Positions 31,491 through 43,180 of a DNA stretch of 64,000 nucleotides are shown here, one piece after another. The translations under genes were made by a program, and so were the position numbers. The stretch is taken from assembly GCA_023362775.1 (NCBI GenBank), contig JALMGJ010000004.1:82331798-82395797 (forward strand), written 5' to 3'. Source of the stretch: Charina bottae (Eukaryota > Chordata > Lepidosauria > Squamata > Charinaidae). The notes beneath the pieces were generated by a model. It searched no databases and was not told the origin of the DNA. It worked only from the letters and a program-made list of their open reading frames with translations. The stretch's first letter is position 1; each line of letters begins with the position of its first letter.

Positions 31491-32414
31491 ATTTATATGA
31501 CTGCCCATCTCCCCTCATGGAGAACTCTGGGCGGTTCACAATAAATAAGCAGTTAAAATAGAATCTAAAATATATAAAAACCATAATACTATAATACAAT
31601 GAATAATTATAAAATCCAGATGGATGAAGGCATTCATTAAAAGGAGGACATTAAAATTAGGGGATTAGCCACCCCCATGAGGAGCTATCCCTTCCTCCTT
31701 CCCATGCCAGGCGGCAGAACCAGGTCTTCAGCTCTTTCCTAAAGGTCGGGAGGAGATCTGTCTCAACTCTGGGGGCAAGATGTTCCATAGAGTGGGCGCT
31801 GTCACAGAGAAGGCCCGCCTCCTAGACCCCATCAGATGGCATTCTTTAATTGATGGGGTTCGTAGCAGGCCCTCTCTGAATGACCGGGTGGGGCGGGTCG
31901 ATAACATGGGGATAAGACGGTCCCTCAGGTATTCTGGTCCCATGCCATGTAGAGCTTTAAAGGTGATAACCAACACCTTGAATTGTACCCGGAAGCAAAC
32001 CGGCACCCAGTGCAGCTCGCGGAGGAGCGGTGTTACATGTGCAGATCTTGGTGCACCCAAAACTGTCCGCGCGGCCGCATTCTGCACCAGCTGAAGCTTC
32101 CGGATAGTCTTCAAGGGTAGCCCCATGGAATGGGCGTAACTGGCGCACTAACCGAAGTTGTGCAAAAGCCCTCCTAGCCACGACTGCCACCTGCTCTTCG
32201 AGCAGGAGTCGCGAGTCTAGAAGAACCCCCAGATTACGCACCGGTTCTGAACGGGCTAGTGCTACCCCATCGAGAACCAAAGATGATAATTTCTCGGAAG
32301 ACGCTGAGCCATCAATCCACAGCCACTCGGTCTTACCACGGTTCAACTGAAGTCTGTTGTTCCCCATCCAGGCCCTCACAGCCCCCAGGCACTGGGACAG
32401 AGTGGACACTGCAT
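31491..32414 (-). mobile_element. L2-type LINE 3' fragment
   Basis: 5'-truncated L2 holding the C-terminal coding region and 3' UTR. Frames 31728-32126 and 31957-32409 read MGLPLKTIRKLQLVQNAAAR, HVTPLLRELHWVPVCFRVQF and SQCLGAVRAWMGNNRLQLNR, with a deletion and frameshift between them. Highly similar in layout to the L2 at 19.1 kb. Confidence 0.88.
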
Positions 32415-33260
32415 CACTTTATTTATGAAACATTTAATATTAGCAGCTCAGAGGCAGGGAACACTGACACGGCATTCTTGAAGAATTATGCAAGGACACT
32501 GAACCTGCTCAGAAGTACAGTGCTGATATCCAACATAAACTCATGGGGAGTACATCCAGGGAATATTGCTTTAGATTCCTGCCAGGAATGGAAGGGGGAA
32601 CTACACATTCTGATTTTTGGCATGGCTGAAATTGTGCAACAGTGAAATGATGAGCAAACCATCCTCTTGTCCTCTTCAGGTGGACAAATCAGCATACAGT
32701 ATGTATTCTTTACACAAGCTTGTATAATCCCTCATGTAGATCAGCTTTAATTACAATAGAATATTTGAGATCTATACTCATGATCATGTGTTGCAGCAGT
32801 CAAGGCAAACTTTGCAGTTGGACACACTGCAACATGCAACACTGGACATAAGAGATTTAAATTGTTGATTTACCCAAATATTCTGGCCTAAGATGTAAAT
32901 CTGCATAGAAACTTTACTGCTGCTCAACATACTACAAAAGGATCTCTGTGTTTTTTATGCCAACTTACTTACTTACTTATTTATTTATTTATTGGTTTGA
33001 GCAGAACTTTTGGCTGCTCCACAGATATCTGATTTTTTTACATTAAATTAAATTAAAGCAAGAAAAGCTAGGATGCTTCTTTTACAAGTCACAGGGTTGG
33101 GAGAGGTGGTTAGAGCAGCAGGATCTGAGGCTAGACTGGGACATATATTAGATGAAGCTTTGCTTTTGGTTCCTGTTGTTGTTTGTTTATTGTTAGTTAA
33201 TGAAGAACATTTCATAATTTTGATTATTAATATACCTAATCTTGTATTGTTTGGGTTAAT
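32415..33260. other. GBE1: GBE1 intron, no recognised feature
   Basis: Intronic sequence with a short (TTAC/TTAT)n run near 32965-32992. No coding signal I can support. Confidence 0.5.
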
Positions 33261-33268
33261 TTCTATGG

Positions 33269-33558
33269 CAGAGCTTTCCAAACTGTGTGTCGCGACACAA
33301 AAGTGTGTCGCCACACACAGCGTGGTGTGTCGCCACACCACCCGGAAGTGGCGGCGCGCGCGTGCCACCGTGCACATGCGCACCACCGCACGCCCCCCGC
33401 ACCGCACTGTGCACGCGTGCGCCGCCGCACACCCCTGCGCCACCGTGCACGCGCGCGTCACCGCACACCCCCTGCGCCGCCGCCGTGCACATGCTCCCCC
33501 CCGCGCCACCGCCGCCGCCACTCATGTGTCGCCAGCGGCGGCACTTTGGAAAGCCCTG
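33269..33558. mobile_element. hAT MITE (CAGAGCTTTCCAAAC family), copy 3
   Basis: Perfect 8-bp duplication TTCTATGG (33261-33268, 33559-33566). Ends CAGAGCTTTCCAAACTG and CTTTGGAAAGCCCTG. The interior is very GC-rich, with repeated GCCGCC/CACCGCGC units that make long spurious open frames in several registers. Confidence 0.9.
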
Positions 33559-33619
33559 TTCTATGGTCTCACAAAGAATGGTCCTGAAATAATCCATACA
33601 TGTCTCTCTAAGCTTTTCA

Positions 33620-33680
33620 GTCTGAATTTTAACTATTGTAGGGGACCTTAATATTGTTATGGATTTCCAGCTGGACAAAG

Positions 33681-33720
<40 letters not shown>

Positions 33721-35500
33721 TTCTACTGTTCCTCCTTCAAGTCTTTACCATAGCATACATTTTGGTACTTAAATTGATAGATATTTGGTGTTTGCTGACC
33801 CCAAAACAAAAGGACTATACTTTGTTTTCCTTGTTCAGAGTAGTATCAGTTATATCAGTTTTTTTTAAACTTCCTCTTCCCTAGCAAATCAACTAGGGGA
33901 GTCAATTGGTCCAATGGCAATTTCAGACCATGTTCCAGTGACTCTTTCACTAAAATTTCAAAACTTTAAGTCCACTAAAATATATTGTTCTTGTTGTCAT
34001 TGTTGTCAATAGAAACTCTATTACTTTTTTTTTTTTTTACTGTTTGGGACTCCTCAAGGCATATATTTATGGATGTGTTATATCTTTTCTCAGAGCTAAG
34101 AAGAAATCTTAAATTCTAGAGATTTTAGTTCTATCCAGTAGGAAAAGATCTATTGCCCCCAGTCTGCAGTTTTCCAAATTGAATGATATAGATTTATTGA
34201 CACTTCTACTACTACAGGTTTATATTGTGTTATTTAATCTTACTAAATGTTCTGTTTCATTCCACAAAGCTTATATTACCGTAATCCCAAAGCCAGAGAA
34301 AGATTCTACTAGATGTGAAAGTTATAGACCAATATGGCTGCTTAAAGTAGACACGAAGATATTAACTGTGACACTGGTTAGTAGATTACAGTATATAAAT
34401 TTGTAATGTATCCAACTTAGTCAAGATTTATTTTTAAAAATACAAGCTTCTTATGCTATTCATTTGGTTTTTTTTTTAAATAGCTGCAAATAAAAATAAA
34501 TTAATATTTTCATAAGATTCAAAATAAGTTTCTGGAATGTGTTCTAAAAAGATTTTCAATTTTCAATCACTTTTTATACATTGAATTACAATTTGGTATC
34601 TTCATTCTACAGCTAAAAATGGATTTGTCCCTTAACCTAAAACTATATCATGGCACTCAACAGGGATTCCCGCTGTCCCTTTAATTTGTTTCTTCAACCT
34701 TTAGCTCTTCATATTAGATAATTGCAAGATGTTATGGGTGTTGTTGCAGTGGGTATAAGCTTTCATAAGCTAGTAACATTTGGGATACTTTAGATAATTA
34801 CTTATTATCATTACCACCATTAGTCATGCAACAGTGTGGTATATTCTTCCAGTAAAATGTGTTAAGATGCAGTTTATTTTTCTCTCCCCATCAACCACAA
34901 ATATAATGTCCATGGACTGTATTTGAAGAGGGCTGGTAACTTAATCAAATTGCTTCTGCCACTTCTGGAATTTTGGTTAGATAATAATGACTTGTAAAAA
35001 ATAGCCTCCCCCTTGTTTTCCTACAGCACAACAAAATCACTTTACAGTGATTTTACAGATTTACAGGTCGACAGACCGTGGAAAAGAACCAGGAAATTGT
35101 TCAAAATAACTTGAACTGCAATATATACCTGGTGCTGATAAACTTAAATGGGATTAATAAATGGAAGAATTGAAAACTGTATTCCAACCTAAGGAGCTAA
35201 AGTTATATTTTCAGTCACTTTTTTTTTTAAAGCAACACTTTCTTCATCATTAACTAGCAAAGATTAATTCCAAATTACTATTTGGCTGAGCCAATAGTAC
35301 TACAATAGCTACTGTATCTTCAAGTCTGAACAATATAGTTAAAACACATGTATACAAATTATATCAAATACTTTAACCTGAAGTCCTCTAGATATACGAC
35401 ATTTCTGACCAACACAATTAGAGGAACCCCAACTGGGAAAGCTAAGGAATATCATGAGAAAGCTTGGAAGACTAGTTAATTACATATAGTTAGAAATACG
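33620..35500 (+). mobile_element. L1-type LINE relic
   Basis: Heavily decayed plus-strand L1 ORF2. Near 33636 FTIVGDLNIVMDFQLDK resembles the L1 endonuclease GDFN motif and near 33927 ISDHVPVTLS its SDH motif. 34255-34400 reads FHKAYITVIPKPEKDSTR and CESYRPIWLL. Near 34655 GTQQGFPLSL matches the RT motif GTRQGCPLSP. Many stops and gaps. An (ATT)n run lies at 33681-33718. Confidence 0.6.
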
Positions 35501-35743
35501 ATGAAAAATCTCAGAAGACATCCATTGAAAAGAAGGTTCATAAGTAAACATATTGCCTTTAAAATAGCTTGATCTCAGATCACTGATACTTTTTTATTTG
35601 AAAACATGCTTTAAAATATGCCTAAAAGGGACAAACTAAACACCAGTGACAATCTGTAACAATTGGAGATACAGGTTCATCAATGTAAGCCTCCTCCCTG
35701 TTTATTAAAAACAAGACAGCAACTATGCCGCTGTTGCGGCGGT

Positions 35744-35761
35744 GGCTGCTGCTGCTGCTGC

Positions 35762-35806
<45 letters not shown>
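35744..35806. repeat. (GCT)n-(ATT)n microsatellite at R4-like 3' end
   Basis: Six GCT/CTG units followed by about fifteen ATT units; on the minus strand a (TAA)n tail. It adjoins the 3' end of the R4-like LINE. Confidence 0.95.
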
Positions 35807-35809
<3 letters not shown>

Positions 35810-37250
35810 CATCAACATGAAATCACATCTTCCAGTTCTTTAGCTGATGTTGCCCTTCATTCACATCGAGTTCTTCCCAAATACCTAGGATGTCGTAATG
35901 TATTGCAGTAGTATATGTGCAGATCCAAGCAGTGTGGCCTTTTGTAATTGACAGATGGAAATTTTGTCAACACGCAGATTTTCTAAGTGCCGTCCAAGGA
36001 TTTTTGGTATGGTACCCAGTGTGCCAATAACCACTGGGACCACCACAGCCAGTTTATGCCATAATCTTTCAACTTCGATTTTCAGATCTTGATACTTTGT
36101 GATCTTCACCAAATCTTTGTCTTCCATTCTACTATCCCCTGGTATTGCCACATCAATTATCCACACATTCTTCTTTTCAACCAGTTAAATCTAGTGTGTT
36201 ATGCGCCAAGATGTTATCAGTTTGTATTCAGAAATCGCACAGTATTTTAACCTGCTCATTTTCAACTACTTTTTTTAACTATATGCTCCCACCAATTTTT
36301 CATTACTGGCTCATAATAATTTTTACAGATGTTCCTCCAGTGAATCATTTTGGCAACTGTGTTCTGTCATTGTTTATAATCAGTTTGTGCTATCTTCTTA
36401 CACAAGCTGAGTATATGATCAACTGTTTCTTCTGCTTCTTTGCACAATCTTCACTTTGAATCATATGATGATTTTTCAATTCTGGCCTTGATTGCATTAG
36501 TTCAAATAATTTCCTCTTCAGCAGCCAAAATCAAGCCTTCAGTTTTTTTTTCTAATGTTCCAGTTGTAAGCCATTGCCAGCTTTTATCTTTATCCACTTT
36601 CCCTTCAATCTTTTGTAGAAATTGACCATGTAACACTTTTCCTTGCCAGCACTCTATTTGTTTTTTTATTACATTATTTCAATATTCATGTTTTGTTTTG
36701 TGTACATTCAGTAAGTTCCAATTTTTAACTTGCATCAATGCTTGTTCTTGGCTGTCTTTTACATAATCACCCAATGCATGCTTTTCTTCTTCAACAATTT
36801 GTTTGACTTGAAGTAAACCTCTGACTCCATTTCTGTGGGGCAGGTATTTTGTTGTTTATTCGTTCAGTCATTTCCGACTCTTCGTGACTTCATGGACCAG
36901 TCCACGCCAGAGCTTTCTGTCGGCCGTCACCATCCCCAGTTCCCCAATGGTTGAGTCCGTCACCTCCAGAATACCATCCATCCATCTTGCCCTTGGTCGG
37001 CCCCTCTTCCTTTTGCCTTCCACTTTCCCTAGCATCAGCTTCTTCTCCAGGGTATCCTGTCTTCTCATTATGTGGCCAAAGTACTTCAGTTTTGCCTTTA
37101 AGATCATTCCCTCAAGTGAGCAGTCTGGCTTTATTTCCTGGAGTATGGACTGGTTTGATCTTCTTGCAATCCAAGGCACTCTCAGAATTTTCCTCCAACA
37201 CCAGGGGCAGGTATAATCTATCAATATCACTACAGGGATGTAACACATAG
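35810..37250 (-). mobile_element. R4/R2-group-like LINE relic
   Basis: Minus-strand decayed non-LTR element. Recognisable C-terminal pieces in order: PHRNGVRGL-like near 36830, an AEETVDHIL-like Cys/His region near 36430, then the frame 36166-35885 with IIDVAIPGDSRMEDKDLVKI, TKYQDLKIEVERLWHKLAVV and VPVVIGTLGTIPKILGRHLE. These features are those of R4/NeSL/R2-type elements with a restriction-enzyme-like endonuclease. A BovB 3' fragment (36848-37203) is inserted in it. The clade assignment is from memory of the family. Confidence 0.55.
36848..37203 (-). mobile_element. BovB 3' fragment inserted in the R4-like LINE
   Basis: Severely 5'-truncated BovB covering the last ~120 codons (WCWRKILRVPWIARRSNQSI, KRKRGRPRARWMDGILEVTD) and 3' end. 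An 11-bp duplication GGGGCAGGTAT flanks it (36837-36847, 37204-37214), so this is a bona fide insertion rather than a deletion remnant. Confidence 0.9.
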
Positions 37251-37279
37251 TGAATAGTTATGAGTTTTCTTGTTTTTCA

Positions 37280-37530
37280 GTCCAAACTGTCCAGTTCAGC
37301 TTGGGTCCAGTTAATAATTCCAGCAGTGTATCATATAACATTATTCAGGACCCAACTCCGGATAGTGGCCTCCCACTGGACTTGGTTTTCTTGTCAGAGC
37401 AATGGCAACCTGATCTGAAGGGAGAGTTACATCAGTCCCCTCTGTCATGGTCAGATCACACCCTGGTGGCCTTGAGATTCTCCTATGCTGCCCCCCTCCA
37501 CAGGGAGGCAGGACCCATTTGATTGGTCCC
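37280..37530 (+). pseudogene. L2 endonuclease C-terminal remnant
   Basis: Reads TPDSGLPLDLVFLSEQWQPD and SPLSWSDHTLVALRFSYAAP, with the SDH motif typical of the APE endonuclease end. Truncated at its N-terminus. Confidence 0.75.
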
Positions 37531-37903
37531 CCCGGCAACTGATGGACCCGATGAGGTATCAAAGGGAGCTGTAGGCTATACCTGAGTATCTGCTGCATGG
37601 TCCACCTGAAATAGGGAGGCAGCCGGGGCCTTGGACAGGATCGCGCCTGTGCGACCTCTCTTGCCCCATCAAACCTGACACTCACCATAGTTTTCGGAGG
37701 AGCTGAGGGTTCTGAAGACGATTAAGAGACATAGAGAGCACCGCTGGAGGAAGACAAGGACCGAACCCAACCAAACACAAGCTAGAGCCACTATTAAGGC
37801 CTACATTGCTGTGGTAAGAGCGGTGTAACATCAATATTTCTCCACTCTTATTGCATCCGCAGAATGCCACCCAGCAGCCCTGTTTAAGATCACTCAATCA
37901 CTT

Positions 37904-39664
37904 TTGAGAAAGGTGGGCCTAGTGACCCACCCGAAGGGCCGCACAGAGGAGTTTTCCGGGCATCTGGAGGATAAAATCGCTCGGATCCATTCCAAGTTGG
38001 ATTCCAAGCATGTGGCATGGCCTGTGGAGATGCCTGGGGAACATACTTACCTGGTTATCTGGGAACAGTTTGACCCTGTTGGGCCCGAGGAAGTAGACAG
38101 GGTCCTCTGGACTGTAAAAGCTACCACTTGTCAACTAGATCCATGCCCCTCCTGGCTGATGAAGGTAGACCTGGAGGTGACATGTAGTTGGGTCCAGGCA
38201 ATGGTGAATTCATCCTTGAGGGATGGAGTGTTCCCAGCTGCCTTTAAAAAGGCACTGGTGCACCCCCTCAAGAAACCATCGCTGAACCCCACCATGCTGG
38301 ACAATTTTTGTCCTGTCTCCCACCTTCCCCTTTTAGGGAAGGTGGTTTAGAAAGTGGTGGCACTGCAACTCCAGAGGATCCTGGATGAAATGGATTATCT
38401 GGACCCTTTTCAGTCAGGTTTCAGGCCTGGATATGGGATGGAAACAGCATTGGTTGCATTTCTGGATGATCTCTGGCGGGAGTGTGGGAGCAGTGCATCC
38501 ATCCTGGCTCTTCTTAACCTCTCAGCAGCTTTTGATACCATCAACTATGGTATCCTTTTGGTAGCTTAGGGAGTTGGGGGTGGGTGGCACAGTTTTGTGT
38601 TGGTTCACCTCCTTCGACAGGGGCTGGTCCCAATCAGTGGTGATAGGGAGTGTGAGATCCGGCCCATGGCCCCTCCTTTGCGGGGTGCCGCAGGGTTCGG
38701 TACTCTCCCCACTCCTTTTTAACATCTATATGAAACCACTGAGTGAAATCGTCTGTCACCATGGGATGAGGTATCATCAATATGCAGATGATACTCAATT
38801 ATACATCTCCATCCCAGGTGATGTAAGTGATGCTGTAACCACCCTCTCTCAGTGCCTGGAGGCTATAGGGGTCTGGATGAGGAACAACAGGCTTCAGCTA
38901 AACCCTGTTAAGAGGAAGTGGCTGTGGGTTGGGGGCTCCTCTGTATCCGGGAACTTACTATCTTTGGTTCTAGATGGGGCTGCACTGCCTCAGACAGACC
39001 CGATGCAGAATCTGGGGGTCCTCCTGGACACACAACTCCTGCTCGAAGAGCAGGTGGTAGTCGTGGCCAGGAGGGCCTTTGCTCAACTTCATGTTGTGAG
39101 CCAGTTATGCCCCTTCCTGGATCAGGAAGCCCTCTGGTCAGTCACTCATGCCTAGTCATCTCCCGTATAGATTATTGCAGTGCGCTCTACATGGGGCTAT
39201 CCTTGAGGAGTATCCGGAATCTACAGCTGGTTCAGAATGCAGCTACATGAGCAGTCTTGGGTACCCCAAGGATGGCACACATAACACCTTTGCTGCCAGA
39301 GCTGCATTGGGTGCCAGTTTGCTTCTGGGTCCAATTCAAGGTGTTGGTTATCACCTTTAAAGCCCTACATGACATTGGTCCAGGTTACCTGAGGGACCGT
39401 CTCACCCCTATTATATCGACCCGTCCCACCTGGTCAGGCAGAGAAGGCATGTTACGGACCCTGTCCATGAGGGATTGTCAATTGGTGAAGGCCCAGGAAG
39501 AGAGCCTTCTCTGCCATGGCTTCGGCCCTATGGAACACACTTCTCCCAGAGGTGAGGCAGGCCCCCTCTCTCCTGGCCTTCTGGAAAGATGTAAAAATGT
39601 GGCTCTGCCATCTTGCTTGGGGCGGGAGGGGGGTAGTCAACCCTGGGGGTGGTTATTGTCCTAA
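37904..39664 (+). pseudogene. L2 reverse transcriptase remnant
   Basis: Frames 37904-38350, 38354-38569, 38574-39155 and 39257-39664 together span pre-RT, RT and C-terminus. Motifs: NFCPVSHLPLLGKVV, LDPFQSGFRPGYGMETALVA, LNLSAAFDTINYG (motif A), [20 protein letters not shown] (motif B), YHQYADDTQLYISIPGDVS (motif C, YADD kept) and HITPLLPELHWVPVCFWVQF. At least four frame breaks. Confidence 0.88.
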
Positions 39665-39982
39665 AGAGGCCCTGATGTATTTATGAATTTAAATTAAGAA
39701 CTTTTAATATTGCTATCCTGGATTTAATATTTATATTTATATTGAAGAGGTATGTTTTTATTGTATTTTAATCTGTATTTAGTTTTAGTTTTATTGTAAA
39801 CTTTTGAGGGAGATGGGCGGTAATGAAATTTGAAATATAAATAAATAAATAAAAATTAACAGGTATGGCCCAGGTATTGATGGCTTTGATGGTGTTTCCA
39901 CCATTCAATTTTGTCTAGCGATTTTCTTACTCTTTGGACATTCTTTACTAATCGTATTTTTCTTTTTAACAAAATATGATGA

Positions 39983-40553
39983 CAGAAGACTAGCAGAACG
40001 CATCCATGAACACCAACTAGCAGTCAGAAGACATGATGAAAACTCCTTAATCTCACAACACATGGACAGACTTAACCATACTTTCAACTGGAAAACTGTG
40101 AGCATCTTAAACCAAGCCAAATCCAAAAATGCTAGAGAATTCCTGGAAGCTTGGCACTCAGACAAAGCAGCCATCAACAGACAAATAGAGCTAAACAACA
40201 TTTACATACCGTTCATAAGAGACAATAGAAAAGACCAGAACACCTCTTTGCCAGCAATCAACAACAAGATATGCAAAGATTAACAGCAAGATTAGCAGCA
40301 GAGGAGCAATTAAACAACACAATAGACCCTAATCAAGGAATTATTAACTCAGTCAATCAACCAAGCAGCAAACAACAACCCAATCAAGGTACTACTAAGG
40401 AGAATACAACACCCCCACCAACACAGGCAGGACAAGCCAGGGTACATAAACAGAGAGCAAGTCCCACTCCCTTTTCGCACTGAAGATGTTGCCTAGCCTG
40501 GCAATGAAACGTCTGCAAGAAAACAACAAGGCTCAGAGAGCACCATGGACTCC
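39983..40553 (+). mobile_element. Penelope-like element, family C, 5'-truncated
   Basis: 571-bp insertion flanked by the perfect 14-bp duplication ACAAAATATGATGA (39969-39982, 40554-40567). It encodes the end of the PLE protein (RRLAERIHEHQLAVRRHDEN, HMDRLNHTFNWKTVSIL, NAREFLEAWHSDKAAINRQI, NNIYIPFIRDNRK) and a 3' tail with a well-preserved hammerhead-like fold. Ends GAGCACCATGGACTCC. Confidence 0.9.
40471..40524 (+). ncRNA. Hammerhead-ribozyme-like motif, PLE family C (best copy)
   Basis: Order: stem I arm CTTTTCGCA (40471-40479), core CTGAAGA (480-486), extra T, stem II GTTGCC (488-493) paired with GGCAAT (500-505) around TAGCCT, GAAAC (506-510), cleavage triplet GTC (511-513), stem I arm TGCAAGAAAA (514-523). 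GCA pairs with TGC and, past one mismatch, TTTT with AGAA. Stem III is the loopless AC/GT seen in minimal hammerheads, which may work as dimers. Confidence 0.6.
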
Positions 40554-40567
40554 ACAAAATATGATGA

Positions 40568-41985
40568 GCCCACCATTATGTCCTACCATGCCAATAATAC
40601 ATGAATTGGGAAATGAAAAATGGCTACACTCATTAAATAATTATATTTTATTTAAAATATTTTATTTAATACTTTTATTCTATCATTTTATATATCATAT
40701 ATGTCCACCAATCTGACTTGAAAAAAATATCTGAACTGTAAAAACAATTTATCTCAAAAGGTATGGTAGAAGACCTTTGCCTATACATTTTATCAAAAAT
40801 GCTATTTAGTACTTCATTTCAGACTGAATTTTATGCACACATAGACATTCATTCATGACTAGTATCTGTAGAAGCACAATTTCACTAACTGATATGCAAT
40901 TAAATTTTTCAAACTCAACTCATAATTGTAATTTGGATCTTTTGTTAGTTAATTATGAAGAAAGTGATGCTTTTTATAATATTGAAATAACATTGGCTCT
41001 TCTCCAGTCTTCTGGCATGTACCCTGTGCTTCAGGATTTCTCAAATATTCCGGTCAGTGCCTCTGTGATGACATCCACCAGTTCCTTTAACACCCTGGAT
41101 CCATCTGGAGAGTTGAATTCATTCAGAGCAGCTAGGTGCTCTCTTACCAATTCCTTACCTATTTTTATCTCCATTTGATTTCTGCTCCCCACAGTGCTGC
41201 TTCTGACGTCAGACTGCTTTCCTCCCTCCCTCCCTTTACAAGGTAAGCATTAAGCAGTTCAGCTTTCTTCCTGTTGCCCATCACCTTGCCATCTTCTATG
41301 ACCACTGTTTCCTTTTGTTCCAGAAATGACCACTTTCCTGTTGTTCCAGATATGACCAAAGAGCCCCCCCCCCCTTTTTTTTTTTTTTTGGTTATTTTTG
41401 ACATTCATTGCAAGACTCAGCTCCTGCTGAGATTTAGCTTCCCTGACCCCATCCCTGCAGATTCAGGATTTTTACTAATACTCTAATTTTGTTTTATGAC
41501 CCTCTTTCCATTTTTTTAACTTGTCCGTTTTGTTTTTCAGTTCAGAAACAGTGTTGCTCACTGTAGAGAATAAGTTATGTCAACATAACATAAGTTTGGT
41601 ATATTGGCCCAGTTGGCTTTCCTGGACTAGTCAGCTGATTTAAGTACCATTCAGAATGGACTCTTTTGGATTCATCAGGCTATGCCGAGATTGAAAGGCA
41701 AGGTGTTATTCAACAATCATATTTCACCAACTGGTATCAAAGCATTGTTCTTAGGAATTTAGTCCCCTCTTGGTTTCCATCTATTATACAGGTATGTAAA
41801 ATTAAACCACCACCACAGCAAAATCACATGTTGACCTTAGCAACATTCCAACATTAATCAAATAAGCAGATGGAACAAATTGTGAAGATGTTTCCTTCCA
41901 CCATCTACTACAAGCTGCATCTAAAAGCATTTTCTGTAAGCCTTGTGGAGTCACCGTGTGTGAGTTGGGCAGCCTTATCAATTTC
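40568..41985. other. GBE1: GBE1 intron, no firmly recognised feature
   Basis: Intronic sequence. 40975-41420 is mildly GC-richer, includes a C8-T11 run near 41370 and may be an old LINE remnant; a minus frame reads VVIEDGKVMGNRKKAELLNA, a style seen in LINE pre-RT regions. Not strong enough to name. Confidence 0.35.
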
Positions 41986-42200
41986 TTTAAAATAAATAAA
42001 TAAAATAAAAAATAAAAAATAAAAAATAAAAAATAAAAAATAAAAAATAAAAAATAAAATAAAATAAAAATAAAATAATAAAATAAAATAAAATAAATAA
42101 AATAAATAAAATAAAATAAAATAAAATAAAATAAAATAATAAAACAATAAAACAATAAAACAATAAAACAATAAAACAATAAAAATAAAAAATAAAATAA
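41986..42200. repeat. (AAAAT)n / (AATAAAAC)n A-rich satellite
   Basis: About 210 bp of A-rich pentamer to octamer repeats. Long minus-strand frames rich in Phe, Tyr, Leu and Ile are artefacts. Confidence 0.97.
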
Positions 42201-42271
42201 AGACAGCTACAAGTCCTTTTGCTGCATCTTGGGGGCAATTATTTGGAATTATTAAACTGAATAGCATTAAT

Positions 42272-42356
42272 TTTTTGTTGTTCATTCGTTCAGTCGCTTC
42301 CGACTCTTCATGACTTCATTGACCAGCCCACGCCAGAGCTTCCCGTCGGCTGTCAT
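42272..42356 (-). mobile_element. BovB 3'-terminal fragment
   Basis: About 85 bp: TTCGTTCAGTCGCTTCCGAC, then CTCTTCATGACTTC and CCACGCCAGAGCTTCCCGTC, the reversed extreme 3' end of BovB. A TTGTTGTT tail remnant precedes it. The sequence AGCATTAATT occurs on both sides (ends at 42272; 42357 on) and may be its target duplication. Confidence 0.8.
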
Positions 42357-42460
42357 AGCATTAATTCCCCAGTATATATCACACACATCGTCTGAATAAC
42401 TAAAAAATAATGATTACCTCCTCCCAAAGGGGGGTGGCAATCAGACTGCTCTTACCAGGG

Positions 42461-42462
<2 letters not shown>

Positions 42463-42492
<30 letters not shown>
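42463..42492. repeat. (GA)n microsatellite
   Basis: Run of GA dinucleotides ending in GCGCGC. The rest of 42357-42988 is featureless intron. Confidence 0.95.
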
Positions 42493-42495
<3 letters not shown>

Positions 42496-43180
42496 CATAT
42501 ACTGCTACTTGCTCATAGATGAGATTCAACATACTTTGATGAGGATAAAGATATTTTTCTACCTAATCTGCAGCTAGGCATATAAAAGTTTATTCTTGAA
42601 GGTGATACAAGGTGACTGCACGTAAGAATGGATTGGGCTATGTGAGAAAAGTAAAATTAAAACAATTATTGTTTTACGTTTATTTAAATGAATACCTTTA
42701 GACATCTAGAAGGCAGAAGAAATGTCTTCAGTTTATAACTTTGTTACTGAATAACTTATTTATCTCTGACAGACTGCACCATAGTCAGAATGTTGTGCTT
42801 CCTTTAGCACAGATTTTAATGAAAGCAGTGCAAGAAATAGCTGAAACAGCCAAGCACATATGTTCAGATTCAGAACCAAATGTAGTTAGCTAGCACGTAG
42901 GAGAAGAATGAGATTGCTAGGTTACTTACTAGTTATTCTTCATATTAGCCCATATGTTGTTCTAGATATAGCATAATTAAATAAATCTAGGTTAACACAC
43001 TCCAGCAAAGGAGATTGTTACCTTGTCGTGGTGCTGGAGCTTGAGCACCTCAATGAAACCATGAGCTAAACCGTGAAGGGACACCCAAGACGGGAAGGTC
43101 GTGGCAGAGAGGTCAGACTAAATACGATCCCTGGGGAAGGTAATGGCAACCCACCCCAGTATTCTTGCCGTGAAAACTAA

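Larger units (their letters stand above)
37265..39850 (+). mobile_element. L2-type LINE, near-complete relic
   Basis: The longest L2 here, from the end of the endonuclease through RT to the 3' UTR, with a tail ending in AATAAATAAATAAATAAA. Reading frames are broken by many indels. 37681-37900 shows the linker between endonuclease and RT. Confidence 0.9.

Noticed and set aside
33048..33678. Ala/Arg/His-rich frames up to 192 codons
   Set aside because: Created by GCCGCC/CACCGC repeats inside a hAT MITE and disrupted outside it.
41802..42285. Phe/Tyr/Leu-rich minus-strand frames that look like membrane proteins
   Set aside because: Translation of the A-rich satellite at 41986-42200.
42420..42500. 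GA-rich run as a regulatory element
   Set aside because: A simple dinucleotide microsatellite with no further support.
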